Source: an uncultured Lachnospiraceae bacterium
GTDB taxonomy: Bacteria; Bacillota; Clostridia; Lachnospirales; Lachnospiraceae
Direction: 5' to 3'
NCBI GenBank assembly: GCA_947564645.1
Contig: CANOCU010000011.1
Location: 1-64,000, forward strand
DNA: 64,000 nucleotides
Below are positions 7,775-17,033 of the stretch, in pieces (the first letter of the stretch is position 1; every line of letters starts with the position of its first letter). The translations under genes were made by a program, and so were the position numbers. The notes under the pieces were generated by a model. It made no database searches. It had not been told where the DNA came from and worked only from the letters and a program-made list of their open reading frames with translations.

Positions 7775-10700
7775 CTACATCTTCTTATCCGCATAAAACG
7801 CCTCGATCTGCGCCTGCTCCGCACTTAAGCCCTTCGCCTCCATCTGCACGATCAGCTTCAGCATCCTCTCGTAATCATGCGGAATGATCTTCTTGAACTT
7901 CGGCAGGTACTCCCCGAAATGCTCCAGGATCTCCTTCCCCTTAACGGAATTCGTACAGGCCACATGCTCCTTGATCATCTCCTTCAGTTCCGACACGTCA
8001 TACTTGGACGTGATTTCATAGGATGAGACCATCTCCTTATTGGTCTTCGTGTACAAATCGTTATTCTCATCTAGCACATAGGCGATCCCGCCGCTCATGC
8101 CGGCCGCAAAGTTCTTCCCCACGGTTCCGATCACCACCACACGGCCGCCGGTCATATACTCGCAGCCATGGTCTCCCACGCCTTCCACCACCGCGTGGGC
8201 GCCGGAGTTACGCACACAGAACCGCTCGCCTGCCACACCGTTTATATAAGCCTTACCGGAAGTCGCCCCGTACAGCGCCACGTTACCGATGATGATATTC
8301 TCATCCTGCTGGAAACGCGATCCCTTAGGCGGATACACGATCAGCTTGCCGCCGGACAGCCCTTTCCCGAAATAATCGTTGGAATCTCCCACCAACTCCA
8401 GCGTCAGCCCTTTCGGAATAAAAGCCCCAAAGCTCTGGCCGCCCGAGCCGTTGCACAGGATATGATAACTGTCCTCCGCCAGCGTATCCCCAAACCGTCT
8501 GGTGATCTCGGACCCGAAGATCGTGCCGAAGGTCCGGTCCGTATTGCTCACATCCACCGCCAGACTCCGCTTCTGTCCCGTCTCCAGCGCTTTGGAGAGC
8601 TGCTTTAACAGTACCCTCTCATCCAGTGTCTTCTCCAGTTCGAAGTCATACACCTGCTTCGGATCAAAAATAAATTTCTCCTTACTCCCCTCGTAAGGGT
8701 TATTTAAGATCAGACTTAAGTCGATCTGCTTCTGCCGCTTAGTCAGATTCTCCTTCACTTTCAGCAGTTCCGTCCTGCCCACTAGCTCATCCACCGTGCG
8801 CACGCCAAGCTTCGCCATATATTCCCGCAGCTCCTGGGCTATGAACCGCATGAAATTCTCCACGTACTCCGGCTTGCCCGTAAAGCGCTTCCGCAGCTTC
8901 GGATTCTGCGTGGCCACACCCACCGGACAGGTGTCCAGGTTGCAGACCCGCATCATCACGCAGCCCATGGTAACAAGCGGCGCCGTTGCAAAACCAAACT
9001 CCTCCGCACCGAGGATCGCGGCAATGGCCACATCCCGGCCGCTCATCAGCTTGCCGTCCGTCTCGATCCGCACCTTGTTTCGCAGGCCGTTCTGGATCAG
9101 CGTCTGATGCGTCTCCGCCAGACCCAGTTCCCAAGGCAGCCCCGCATTGTGAATGGAATTTCTGGGCGCCGCGCCCGTACCGCCGTCATAGCCGGACACC
9201 AGGATCACCTGCGCCCCCGCCTTGGCCACACCGGCCGCCACGGTTCCCACGCCCGCCTCGGACACCAGCTTCACCGAGATGCGCGCCTTCGTATTGGCGT
9301 TCTTCAAGTCGTAGATCAGCTGCGCCAGATCCTCAATGGAATAGATATCATGATGGGGCGGCGGTGAGATCAGGCTCACACCGGGCGTGGAATGTCTCGT
9401 CTTCGCGATCCACGGATACACCTTGCCGCCGGGCAGATGACCACCCTCGCCGGGTTTCGCGCCCTGCGCCATCTTGATCTGGATCTCCTGGGCGCTGTTT
9501 AAGTATTTGCTGGTCACGCCGAACCGCCCGGATGCCACCTGCTTGATCGCCGAACAACGGTTCAGTCCGTCCGCACCCACTGTCAGCCGCTCGTCATCCT
9601 CCCCGCCCTCGCCGGAGTTGGATTTCCCGTGCAGACGGTTCATGGCGATGGCCATCGTCTCATGCGCTTCCTTCGAGATCGATCCGTAGGACATGGCTCC
9701 GGTCTTAAATCTTGTGACAATCGTGTCAACAGGCTCCACCTCCTCGATAGGCACCGGTTTCTTCGCATAATTGAAATCCATCAGCCCGCGCAGGTTCTTG
9801 ATGCTCTCCTCATTGTTGACCGCCGCCGTATACTGCTTGAAGATCTCATAGTCGCCCCGTCTCGTTGACTCCTGCAGTAAATGAATTGTCTCCGGATTGT
9901 ACAGATGTTCGTCCGCACCGCTGCGCATCTGGTGATGTCCCGGGTTATCCAGCGTCAGATCCGTGGATAGACCAAGCGGGTCAAAAGCCATGGAATGCAG
10001 GGCGTCGGCCTCTTTCTCGATATCCTTTAAGGTGATGCCGCCCACGCGGCATACCGTATTGGTAAAATACTTGTTGATCACTTCCCTGTCGATGCCGATC
10101 GCCTCGAAGATCTTGGAACCCTGGTAGGACTGGATCGTGGAAATGCCCATCTTCGATGCAATCTTCACGATCCCGTGCAGAATGGCGTCGTTATAGTCAT
10201 TGACCGCCGCATAGTAGTCCTTATCCAGCATATGATTGTCGATCAGTTCCTTGATACTCTCCTGCGCCAGATAGGGATTCACCGCGGAAGCGCCAAACCC
10301 CAGCAGTGTAGCGAAGTGATGTACCTCACGGGGTTCCGCGGACTCCAGGATGATATCCACGCTGGTTCTTTTCTTCGTGTTCACCAGATGCTGCTGCAGC
10401 GCGGAGACCGCAAGCAAAGAGGGGATCGCCACCCGGTTCTCATCCACGCCCCGGTCGGACAGGATCAGAATGTTGGCGCCCTCCCGGTACGCCCGGTCCA
10501 CCTCCACGCAAAGCCGGTCGATGGCTTTCTCCAGACTGGTATTCTTATAATAGGTGATCGGCACCACCTCCACCTTGAAGCCCTCGGATTTCATGGTCTT
10601 GATCTTCAGCAGATCCGTATTGGTGAGGATTGGATTATGTACCTTGAGCATGTTGCAGTTCTCCGGCATTTCCTCTAACAGATTGCCGTCCCTGCCCAGA

Positions 10701-12322
10701 TAGACCGTGGTGGAGGTGACCACCTCCTCCCGGATGGCGTCGATGGGCGGATTGGTCACCTGCGCGAAAAGCTGTTTGAAATAATGGAACAGCGGATGAT
10801 GCGCCTTGGACAGCACCGGGATCGGCGTATCCACACCCATGGCCGCCACGGCCTCCGCCCCGTTCTTTGCCATGGGCATGATACTGGTCTTCAATTCCTC
10901 ATAAGTATAGCCGAAAGCCTTCTGCATCCGCTGCCGTTCCTCGTCATTAAACTGCGGCACTCTCTGATTCGGAATCTTCAGATCCTTAAGGGCCACCAGC
11001 TTACTGTCCAGCCACTCGCCGTAAGGACGGGCCGATGCATACTTTTCTTTCAATTCATCGTCGTCGATCACTCTTCCCTCTATGGTATCCACCAACAGCA
11101 TTTTACCCGGATGCAGTCTCTCTTTCTCCACGATCCGGGAAGGATCGATATCCAGCACGCCCACTTCCGAAGACAGGATCAATGTGTCATCGTCCGTGAT
11201 CATATAGCGGGAAGGCCGTAGACCATTCCGGTCAAGCACCGCCCCCATCCTGTCCCCGTCGGAGAAAAGAATCGAGGCCGGGCCGTCCCAGGGCTCCATC
11301 ATGGTCGCATAATATTGATAGAAATCCTTTTTCTTCTGGGACATGGTCTGGTTATTCTCCCAGGGCTCCGGGATCGTGATCATCACCGCCAGCGGCAGCG
11401 GCATCCCGCTCATCACAAGGAACTCCAGCGTATTGTCGAGCATCGCCGAGTCGGAGCCGGAAGCGCTGATGGCCGGCAGGATCTTGTGCATCTGTCCCTG
11501 CAGGTGCTCGGACTCCATATTTTCTTCCCGGGCTAACATCTTGTCGGCATTGCCGCGGATCGTGTTGATCTCACCGTTATGGACGATAAACCGGTTCGGA
11601 TGCGCCCGCTCCCAGCTGGGATTCGTGTTGGTGGAGAAACGGGAATGCACCACCGCGATCGCCGATTCATAATCCCGATCCTGCAGATCCGGGAAAAAGG
11701 TACGCAGCTGCCCCACCAGAAACATTCCCTTATAGACGATTGTCCTACTGGACAGACTGACTACATAAGTCACATCCGTGGACTGCTCAAAAGTCCGCCG
11801 CAATATATATAATTTCCGGTCAAAATCCAATCCCTTCTCCACACCCGCAGGCTTCCTGATAAAAGCCTGCAGGATACAGGGCATACATTCCACCGCCTTA
11901 TGCCCCAACACGTCGGGAACCGTAGGCACCTTGCGCCAGCCAAGAAACTGCAGCCCCTCCTTCTCCGCAATGATCTCGAACATCTTCTTCGACTGGTTAC
12001 GCTGCAGCTCATCCTGCGGAAAGAAGAACATGCCCACGCCGTACTCCCGCTCCTCCCCGATAGAAAAGCCCAGGTCCTTCGTCACCCTGGCCATGAACTT
12101 ATGCGGCATCTGCGTCAGGATCCCGACACCGTCTCCGGTCTTGCCCTCCGCGTCCTTGCCGGCCCTGTGCTCTAAGTTTTCCACGATCTTCAGCGCATTC
12201 TCTACAATGGAGCGGCTCTTTGCGCCCTTGATGTTCACGCAGGCGCCGATCCCGCAGTTATCATGCTCGAACTCCATCCGGTGAAGCGGCGCTTCTGGTA
12301 CTGTCATCTTTGCATCAAACAT
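7775..12322 (-). CDS. gltB: Glutamate synthase large subunit
   Basis: Predicted 1515-residue alpha subunit. Domains in order: glutaminase (class II amidotransferase) starting at the nucleophile Cys23 in HDNCGIGACVN, so a short propeptide is probably removed; a central linker; an FMN-binding synthase barrel with GAKPGEGGHLPGGKV; the 3Fe-4S cysteines in CVMMRVCNLDTCPVGVA; and the C-terminal GXGXG helix. The ATG is preceded by GAGGAGG at good spacing. With gltD it assimilates ammonium downstream of glutamine synthetase. A promoter (12420-12447) and a leader hairpin (12380-12405) lie directly upstream. Confidence 0.98.
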   Translation of the reverse strand: MFDAKMTVPEAPLHRMEFEHDNCGIGACVNIKGAKSRSIVENALKIVENLEHRAGKDAEGKTGDGVGILTQMPHKFMARVTKDLGFSIGEEREYGVGMFFFPQDELQRNQSKKMFEIIAEKEGLQFLGWRKVPTVPDVLGHKAVECMPCILQAFIRKPAGVEKGLDFDRKLYILRRTFEQSTDVTYVVSLSSRTIVYKGMFLVGQLRTFFPDLQDRDYESAIAVVHSRFSTNTNPSWERAHPNRFIVHNGEINTIRGNADKMLAREENMESEHLQGQMHKILPAISASGSDSAMLDNTLEFLVMSGMPLPLAVMITIPEPWENNQTMSQKKKDFYQYYATMMEPWDGPASILFSDGDRMGAVLDRNGLRPSRYMITDDDTLILSSEVGVLDIDPSRIVEKERLHPGKMLLVDTIEGRVIDDDELKEKYASARPYGEWLDSKLVALKDLKIPNQRVPQFNDEERQRMQKAFGYTYEELKTSIMPMAKNGAEAVAAMGVDTPIPVLSKAHHPLFHYFKQLFAQVTNPPIDAIREEVVTSTTVYLGRDGNLLEEMPENCNMLKVHNPILTNTDLLKIKTMKSEGFKVEVVPITYYKNTSLEKAIDRLCVEVDRAYREGANILILSDRGVDENRVAIPSLLAVSALQQHLVNTKKRTSVDIILESAEPREVHHFATLLGFGASAVNPYLAQESIKELIDNHMLDKDYYAAVNDYNDAILHGIVKIASKMGISTIQSYQGSKIFEAIGIDREVINKYFTNTVCRVGGITLKDIEKEADALHSMAFDPLGLSTDLTLDNPGHHQMRSGADEHLYNPETIHLLQESTRRGDYEIFKQYTAAVNNEESIKNLRGLMDFNYAKKPVPIEEVEPVDTIVTRFKTGAMSYGSISKEAHETMAIAMNRLHGKSNSGEGGEDDERLTVGADGLNRCSAIKQVASGRFGVTSKYLNSAQEIQIKMAQGAKPGEGGHLPGGKVYPWIAKTRHSTPGVSLISPPPHHDIYSIEDLAQLIYDLKNANTKARISVKLVSEAGVGTVAAGVAKAGAQVILVSGYDGGTGAAPRNSIHNAGLPWELGLAETHQTLIQNGLRNKVRIETDGKLMSGRDVAIAAILGAEEFGFATAPLVTMGCVMMRVCNLDTCPVGVATQNPKLRKRFTGKPEYVENFMRFIAQELREYMAKLGVRTVDELVGRTELLKVKENLTKRQKQIDLSLILNNPYEGSKEKFIFDPKQVYDFELEKTLDERVLLKQLSKALETGQKRSLAVDVSNTDRTFGTIFGSEITRRFGDTLAEDSYHILCNGSGGQSFGAFIPKGLTLELVGDSNDYFGKGLSGGKLIVYPPKGSRFQQDENIIIGNVALYGATSGKAYINGVAGERFCVRNSGAHAVVEGVGDHGCEYMTGGRVVVIGTVGKNFAAGMSGGIAYVLDENNDLYTKTNKEMVSSYEITSKYDVSELKEMIKEHVACTNSVKGKEILEHFGEYLPKFKKIIPHDYERMLKLIVQMEAKGLSAEQAQIEAFYADKKM

Positions 12323-12379
12323 TGCTTATCCTCCTCTTCGTCAGTCGGCTGTCGGCTGTCATCACACACAAAAAGGCCA

Positions 12380-12405
12380 CAAAGGAAACACATTACGCTC
12401 CTTTG
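12380..12405 (-). promoter_or_regulatory. Leader hairpin of gltB, candidate attenuator
   Basis: In the gltB leader, CAAAGGA and TCCTTTG pair across a 12-base loop, and the transcript then reads UGGCCUUUUUG. A stem followed closely by a U-run inside a 5' leader looks like an attenuator. Nitrogen genes in Clostridia can be controlled by antitermination, for example by ANTAR proteins; that link is inference. Confidence 0.4.
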
Positions 12406-12419
12406 CGACCTGCGAATAT

Positions 12420-12447
12420 ACTATACAACACTTTTTGGCAGTTGTAA
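12420..12447 (-). promoter_or_regulatory. Sigma-A type promoter of gltBD
   Basis: On the minus strand TTACAA (12442-12447) and TATAGT (12420-12425) are separated by 16 bases, about 100 bases upstream of gltB. This separates gltBD transcription from the CPBP gene, whose stop is at 12475. Confidence 0.6.
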
Positions 12448-12474
12448 ATTTAAACTTTTTAGAAAATTGTCAGA

Positions 12475-13401
12475 TTATTTGACATCTTTGTGTATTATCT
12501 GCAAGATGTCAGACTTTTTCACTATGATCAGCATAATCGCCGCCACCACAAACAATGCCGCACAGCACGGTATCGTAAAGAGTTTCTCCTGCAAGACCGC
12601 ATTCTGCGCCATCAGATAAACCACGCAGTTAGCCGCCCCATGAAAAAGAACGGGGATCCGGAAAGCATGACTGCGCTCATACAGATATGCCATTAAGATT
12701 CCCATACAGCATCCATAGATCCCCTGCACCAGATTTCCATGGTAGATTCCAAACAATACACCTGAGGCAAGGATCGCTGCCACCGTTGCAGGATCGGCGC
12801 CTTGTGCCGCTCCTGTTCCCGCCGTATCCGACCTCTGCCCTGCAACTTCTCCGGCTCCCGCCGCTTCATGAAAATACCGCCTCATACGGTTGTAGACTAC
12901 GCCCCGGAAGACAATCTCCTCCGCCAGTGGAGACACCACTGTATAGAGAAACAATCCAACCCCAAACGCCACGTCATACTGCCTCTGGGCTACATCCTGA
13001 TACGCCGACGAATTCTGTACCAGTCCGGTCAATGACAACAATATGTTGAGTCCGACCGAAGAAGAGGCCGCCAGAACGACCGTGACCAGGATCGCCCAGG
13101 CTTTCCGCATTGCCTGTCGTCCGTTAGGTCTGTCAGCATGTCCGTTATGCCGCCTGACCCCATTCCGGTATCCTTGCAGCTCCATACGCAGCGCCGGAAG
13201 CAGAACCAGAGCCCCGGCCAGCATACTCGCTCCGTTAACTATTCCGGTCAATGACGCTTCCCGGACCGTTTCCGCACCGACACTCTGCAGACAATACGTT
13301 AAGATGACAAGAGAAACCATATATACCGCATAATACACCGCAAGCGGCAGTAAAATACTTCCTGTCTTACCAATAACACTCTGCTTACCCTCCTGCCCCA
13401 C
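12475..13401 (-). CDS. CPBP family intramembrane glutamic endopeptidase
   Basis: Predicted polytopic membrane protease of the CPBP/ABI (CAAX protease-like) family, about 308 residues. The glutamate motif EEIVFRG falls near residue 163, FGIYHGN supplies the second-motif His, and LFHGAAN the third. About six to eight hydrophobic segments are visible, with a hydrophilic Arg/Asn/His-rich loop near 80-100. No ATG exists at the N-terminus; the GTG at 13401 is chosen because GGAGGG sits 6 bases before it, while a TTG six bases upstream would abut the site. Substrate unknown. Confidence 0.82.
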   Translation of the reverse strand: MGQEGKQSVIGKTGSILLPLAVYYAVYMVSLVILTYCLQSVGAETVREASLTGIVNGASMLAGALVLLPALRMELQGYRNGVRRHNGHADRPNGRQAMRKAWAILVTVVLAASSSVGLNILLSLTGLVQNSSAYQDVAQRQYDVAFGVGLFLYTVVSPLAEEIVFRGVVYNRMRRYFHEAAGAGEVAGQRSDTAGTGAAQGADPATVAAILASGVLFGIYHGNLVQGIYGCCMGILMAYLYERSHAFRIPVLFHGAANCVVYLMAQNAVLQEKLFTIPCCAALFVVAAIMLIIVKKSDILQIIHKDVK

Positions 13402-13429
13402 TTCCAACCCTCCCCTGTCCTGCCGGTCT

Positions 13430-13446
13430 GTTATGTCGTTTACTAT
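13430..13446 (+). repeat. Half copy of the 35-bp palindromic motif
   Basis: ATGTCGTTTACTATA at 13432-13446 matches the end of the motif at 46664-46698 at 14 of 15 positions. It lies about 30 bases upstream of the CPBP gene start. Confidence 0.45.
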
Positions 13447-13562
13447 AATATATGCAAGACAAGTATAGCAGACAGGAACTGCAAACGCAAACAGGAACTC
13501 CCCCGTCTCCTTTCAGCGTGGTGCAAAGGCCCCGTGAACAGCACCATACAGAATCTACGATA

Positions 13563-14147
13563 TTAGCTTTTATTCCGGTGCAGCAGTCTCATTTTAAAGG
13601 CCCTGATCCTGCTCATATACCGGCTTGTATACAGGATACCCACGATCAGGATGCCAAGCACCAGCCCCAGTGCAAAGCTGGCGATATCCTCATAGACTCC
13701 CGTCGCGGTCAGCCCCTGTATCTCCAGAACCATATAAACCAGAAACGCGGCAACCCCCAGGATAAAAATCCTGTTCATCCGCTTCGTGACACACATCTGT
13801 TCCTCTTTGGTATAATCCGCAACCTTAAGCAGTGTCTCCTCTGTTCTTTTATCGATCATTTCGTTTCTCCCTCCATCTTCCATTCCGCTTCTCGTCTCAT
13901 CTTTCTTTGCATCTTTCCTGGCATCCTTCTGTTCTGTCTTTCTTTCACCGTTCAGCAGCTCTTCCATGTCTACGTCAAAGTACCTGGCAAGCGTGATCAC
14001 CAGATCGAAGTCCGGCATGTTCACCCCGTTTTCCCACCGCGATACGCTGCGGTTCGTCACGCCCAGGACCTCTGACAGCTGCTCCTGCGTCAGTCCCTTT
14101 TCCTTGCGAAGTTCTCTGATCAGTCTGCCGATTTTCTTTTGATCCAT
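13563..14147 (-). CDS. XRE family transcriptional regulator with C-terminal membrane segments
   Basis: Predicted 194-residue protein. Residues 1-64 form an XRE helix-turn-helix (KIGRLIRELRKEKGLTQEQL, then VTNRSVSRWENG). A charged Lys/Asp/Glu linker follows, then two hydrophobic segments near residues 125-170. The start at 14147 is chosen because AAAGGAGGTG lies about 9 bases before that ATG. Small HTH proteins with a membrane tail are frequent in Clostridia and usually regulate a neighbouring gene or themselves. Its target cannot be seen here. Confidence 0.8.
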   Translation of the reverse strand: MDQKKIGRLIRELRKEKGLTQEQLSEVLGVTNRSVSRWENGVNMPDFDLVITLARYFDVDMEELLNGERKTEQKDARKDAKKDETRSGMEDGGRNEMIDKRTEETLLKVADYTKEEQMCVTKRMNRIFILGVAAFLVYMVLEIQGLTATGVYEDIASFALGLVLGILIVGILYTSRYMSRIRAFKMRLLHRNKS

Positions 14148-14225
14148 GGTTCCCGGCACCTCCTTTCCGTACACAGCATAGCAAAAAAAGCGAAATCATA
14201 ACACGACACAGAGCGAGAATCCCCC

Positions 14226-14900
14226 TTACTTTAGCAATATCTCCCCCAGCTCCTCCACGCTCTCGACAATCTCATCCGCCCCGGCTTCCTCCAGTTCACC
14301 TGCCGCCGCATACCCATAGGTCACCCCTATGCAGGCAAGTCCAAACTGCTTTGCCCCCTGGACGTCAAACTTCCTGTCGCCTACCATGACGGCATCCGTG
14401 ATCTGCCCGGAAGCCGCTCTCATAAGTCCGTCCTCTCCTAGCAGCCGCCGCAGCGCTTCCTCCACCACTTCCTCCTTCTGTACCCGGCTGCCGTCCAGTT
14501 CGCTTCCCACCACCACCTCAAAATAGGGCAGCATTTCAAAGCGTTCCAGAATCCGCTTCACGAACACTTCCGGCTTGCTGGATGCCACCGCCAGATGACA
14601 GCCGGCCGCCTGCAGTCTGGCTAACATCTGTACGATCCCCGGATAGGCTTCATTCTCAAACAGCCCGTCCACAGCATACCGTTCCCTGTAATAGGCTACG
14701 GCCTTCGCCCCTGTCTCCTCATCCAATCCGCAGAACTCCCGGAAACTGTCCATGAGCGGCGGCCCGATAAAAGGCTCCAGCGCGTCGGCATCCGGCACCT
14801 CCCTGCCGAGTTTGCGCAGCGCATACTGTACGCAGCCCGTAATGCCCAGTTTCGGATCCGTCAATGTGCCGTCCAGATCAAATAATATGTAGTGATACAT
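14226..14900 (-). CDS. HAD family hydrolase, phosphoglycolate phosphatase-like
   Basis: Predicted 224-residue HAD subfamily IA phosphatase. The nucleophile motif is FDLDGTLTD (Asp8, Asp10), the cap follows, motif II is VASSKPE, and motif IV is VMVGDRKFDVQGA. The cap segment with FIGPPLMDSF near residue 45 is typical of the Gph/PgmB-like group that dephosphorylates phosphoglycolate or nucleotides. It stands alone, ending about 50 bases before the XRE gene start. Substrate unproven. Confidence 0.85.
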   Translation of the reverse strand: MYHYILFDLDGTLTDPKLGITGCVQYALRKLGREVPDADALEPFIGPPLMDSFREFCGLDEETGAKAVAYYRERYAVDGLFENEAYPGIVQMLARLQAAGCHLAVASSKPEVFVKRILERFEMLPYFEVVVGSELDGSRVQKEEVVEEALRRLLGEDGLMRAASGQITDAVMVGDRKFDVQGAKQFGLACIGVTYGYAAAGELEEAGADEIVESVEELGEILLK

Positions 14901-14965
14901 GCTTTTTCTTCTCCTTCATCGTTATCCATTCGGTATCATGCTCCCCATATGGGAACCTATAGAAA

Positions 14966-15009
14966 GACTCCCCGCCAGACGATCACTTACGCGAAGGGTG
15001 CGGGGAGTC
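14966..15009 (-). terminator. Terminator-like hairpin after the GH127 locus
   Basis: GACTCCCCGC and GCGGGGAGTC form a perfect 10-bp stem with a 24-base loop, followed on the minus strand by TTTCT. It is the first strong hairpin after the carbohydrate locus. Confidence 0.6.
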
Positions 15010-15053
15010 CGATGACTACTATTATAAATATCTTTTCATAAAAAGCAAGGCCT

Positions 15054-16965
15054 TTACGCTTCCGGCATCCATACCCGCATCTGGTTCTCTCCGCGGTTTC
15101 CCCATGCAAAATAAGGGACGGCTGTCAGTTCCTGAGGCTCGAATACCGGCCTGTTCTCTGAATAAAGTTCCTTTCCTGTTACCATTCTGCCGCCCTTTGC
15201 TTTCAGCAGGACCATTCCGGACAGCACGCCTTCCGTACAGATCCCGGCAGTGATCTCCCCCTCCTTCAGAAGACGCAGTTCCTGGAGATCCGCCCCGTTG
15301 TCCACGCCCTCGAAGCAGTACACGATGGGCCCGCGCATGAGAGCGACACAGTTTTCATTATCCCGTACTTTCGTGTTGCAGTAGATTCTTCTGACCGGCA
15401 TTGCAAAGGAAATATCGATTCTGTCTCCTCTCTGCCATTCGCGGGTAATATACAGATACCCTTCCTCCATCCTGGTATTGTCCGGCGCCGTGCCGTTTAG
15501 CAGGATCTTTGCGTCTTTCGCGTAGGCCGGGATTCTGATCGCCAGTGTGAAGCTGCCTTTACCCGGTTTCGGATCAACAGCATAGGAAACCTCCCCTTCC
15601 CACGGGAACCGGCTCTTCACTTCAAGGACCGCCTGATCAAATTCCGCTCTGCCACCCACATACAAATGGGAATAAATCGTCTGATCGGACTGACTCCACG
15701 CATATTTTCCGAGGGACATCACCAGTCTGACCAGATTCGGCGGGCAGCAGGCACAGCATACCACCCCGGCCTCTGGGGCAGCACATGCTTGTAGCCGTGC
15801 AGTTTCCCCGAGATCCCCGGATTCACCTCCAGCGGATTTACATAGAAGAACCGCATTCCGTCCAGCTGCATACCGCTTAAGATTCCATTATATACTGTCC
15901 GTTCCAGCACCTCGGCATATCGGTCAGACGGCCGGATATCCAGCATCTTTTTGGCAAAAAAAGCCAGCCCTATGGATGCGCAGGTCTCCGCATAAGCCAT
16001 GTCCCCCGGCAGGTCATAATCAATCGTAAAAGCCTCCCCCTCACCGGTAGAACCGATACCTCCCGTCAGATACATTCTCTTCTGTGTGATATTATCCCAA
16101 AGTATCTCGCAGGCAGCAAGCAGCTCCTTCTCCCCTGTGGCATGGGCCAGATCCGCCATGGCCGTATACATATAGACGGCCCGCACACTGTGCCCCTCCG
16201 CGGTCTTCTGCTCCCGCACCGGCGCAAAGCACTGGTTATAAAAGGTATCTTCCGGATCCGTCCCGAAGTGCACCCAGCCGCGCTTTTCCTTCTCTTCCTT
16301 GAAGAAATTCGGATTCTTTCCTCTCTCATCAAGGAAATACTGTGCAAGATCACGGTATTTCTCCTTGCCCGTCGCATGATACAGCTTCATCAGCCCGATC
16401 TCAATCTCCTGATGACCCGGTATCCCCGGCTGCTTATCCGCACCGAAACGAGACGCTATATGATCCGCCATCCGTTCCATCACCTGTAAAAGCCGGTCTT
16501 TGCCCGTCGCGTCAAAGTAAGCCGCAGCTGCCTCCATCATATGACGCAGTACAATTCATGGCATTCCTGCAGATTCTGCCATCTGTGCTCCGGCTCCTTG
16601 ATGGTAAAGTAGGTGTTCAGATAGCCGTCCGGCCGCTGGGCCTTCTCGATCACCGCAATGATCTCATCCGCCCTTTTCTCCAGTTCCGCATCAGGCTTTA
16701 CGATCAGCGAATAGGCGACGCCTTCCAGCCACTTGGCCACATCGCTGTCCTGGAAGACCATGCCGTAGAACTCCCCTTCCTCCATACCGGCTGCGATCCG
16801 GAAGTTGGCAAGCGCATGACTCTTCTCTACCCCTTCCACTTCATCATTCAGCACCTGCTCCTGGAAGGGAATCACAACGTCCGCGATCAGTCTCTGCCTT
16901 TCCGACCAGAAATTGTCCTCCACCTTTACCTGAGAAAGATTGACTTCCTGTATTTTCTGTTCCAT
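15054..16965 (-). pseudogene. GH127 beta-L-arabinofuranosidase, broken by two frameshifts
   Basis: Three consecutive frames together cover a full GH127 enzyme of about 640 residues (HypBA1 type), which removes beta-L-arabinofuranose from plant glycans. The first frame (16965-16537) ends just after QECHELYC. At about 16544 four bases appear to be missing compared with the expected CAGHMMEAA reading. The second frame (to 15719) holds YAETCAS, matching the Glu-x-Cys zinc ligands of HypBA1, and ends after QRPGWY. At about 15757 one base is missing (TATGGC to TATGC). The third frame resumes with CACCPPN, which carries the nucleophile Cys pair. No single frame contains all catalytic residues. The ATG has a GGGAG site. 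It is either a true pseudogene or an assembly error. Confidence 0.85.
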
Positions 16966-17033
16966 ACTTTTTCTCCCTTACAAAAATATTCTGTTCCCGC
17001 TTTATTCTCCATTTATACTGAGCCTCAGATAAA

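Noticed and set aside
12323-12419. Known riboswitch or glutamine-sensing RNA in the gltB leader
   Set aside because: No match to the glnA RNA consensus that I can recall; only a simple hairpin with U-run is visible.
14947-14960. 14-base sequence repeated inverted at 24709-24722
   Set aside because: About this many 14-base matches are expected by chance in a 64-kb window; both lie near terminators but share nothing more.
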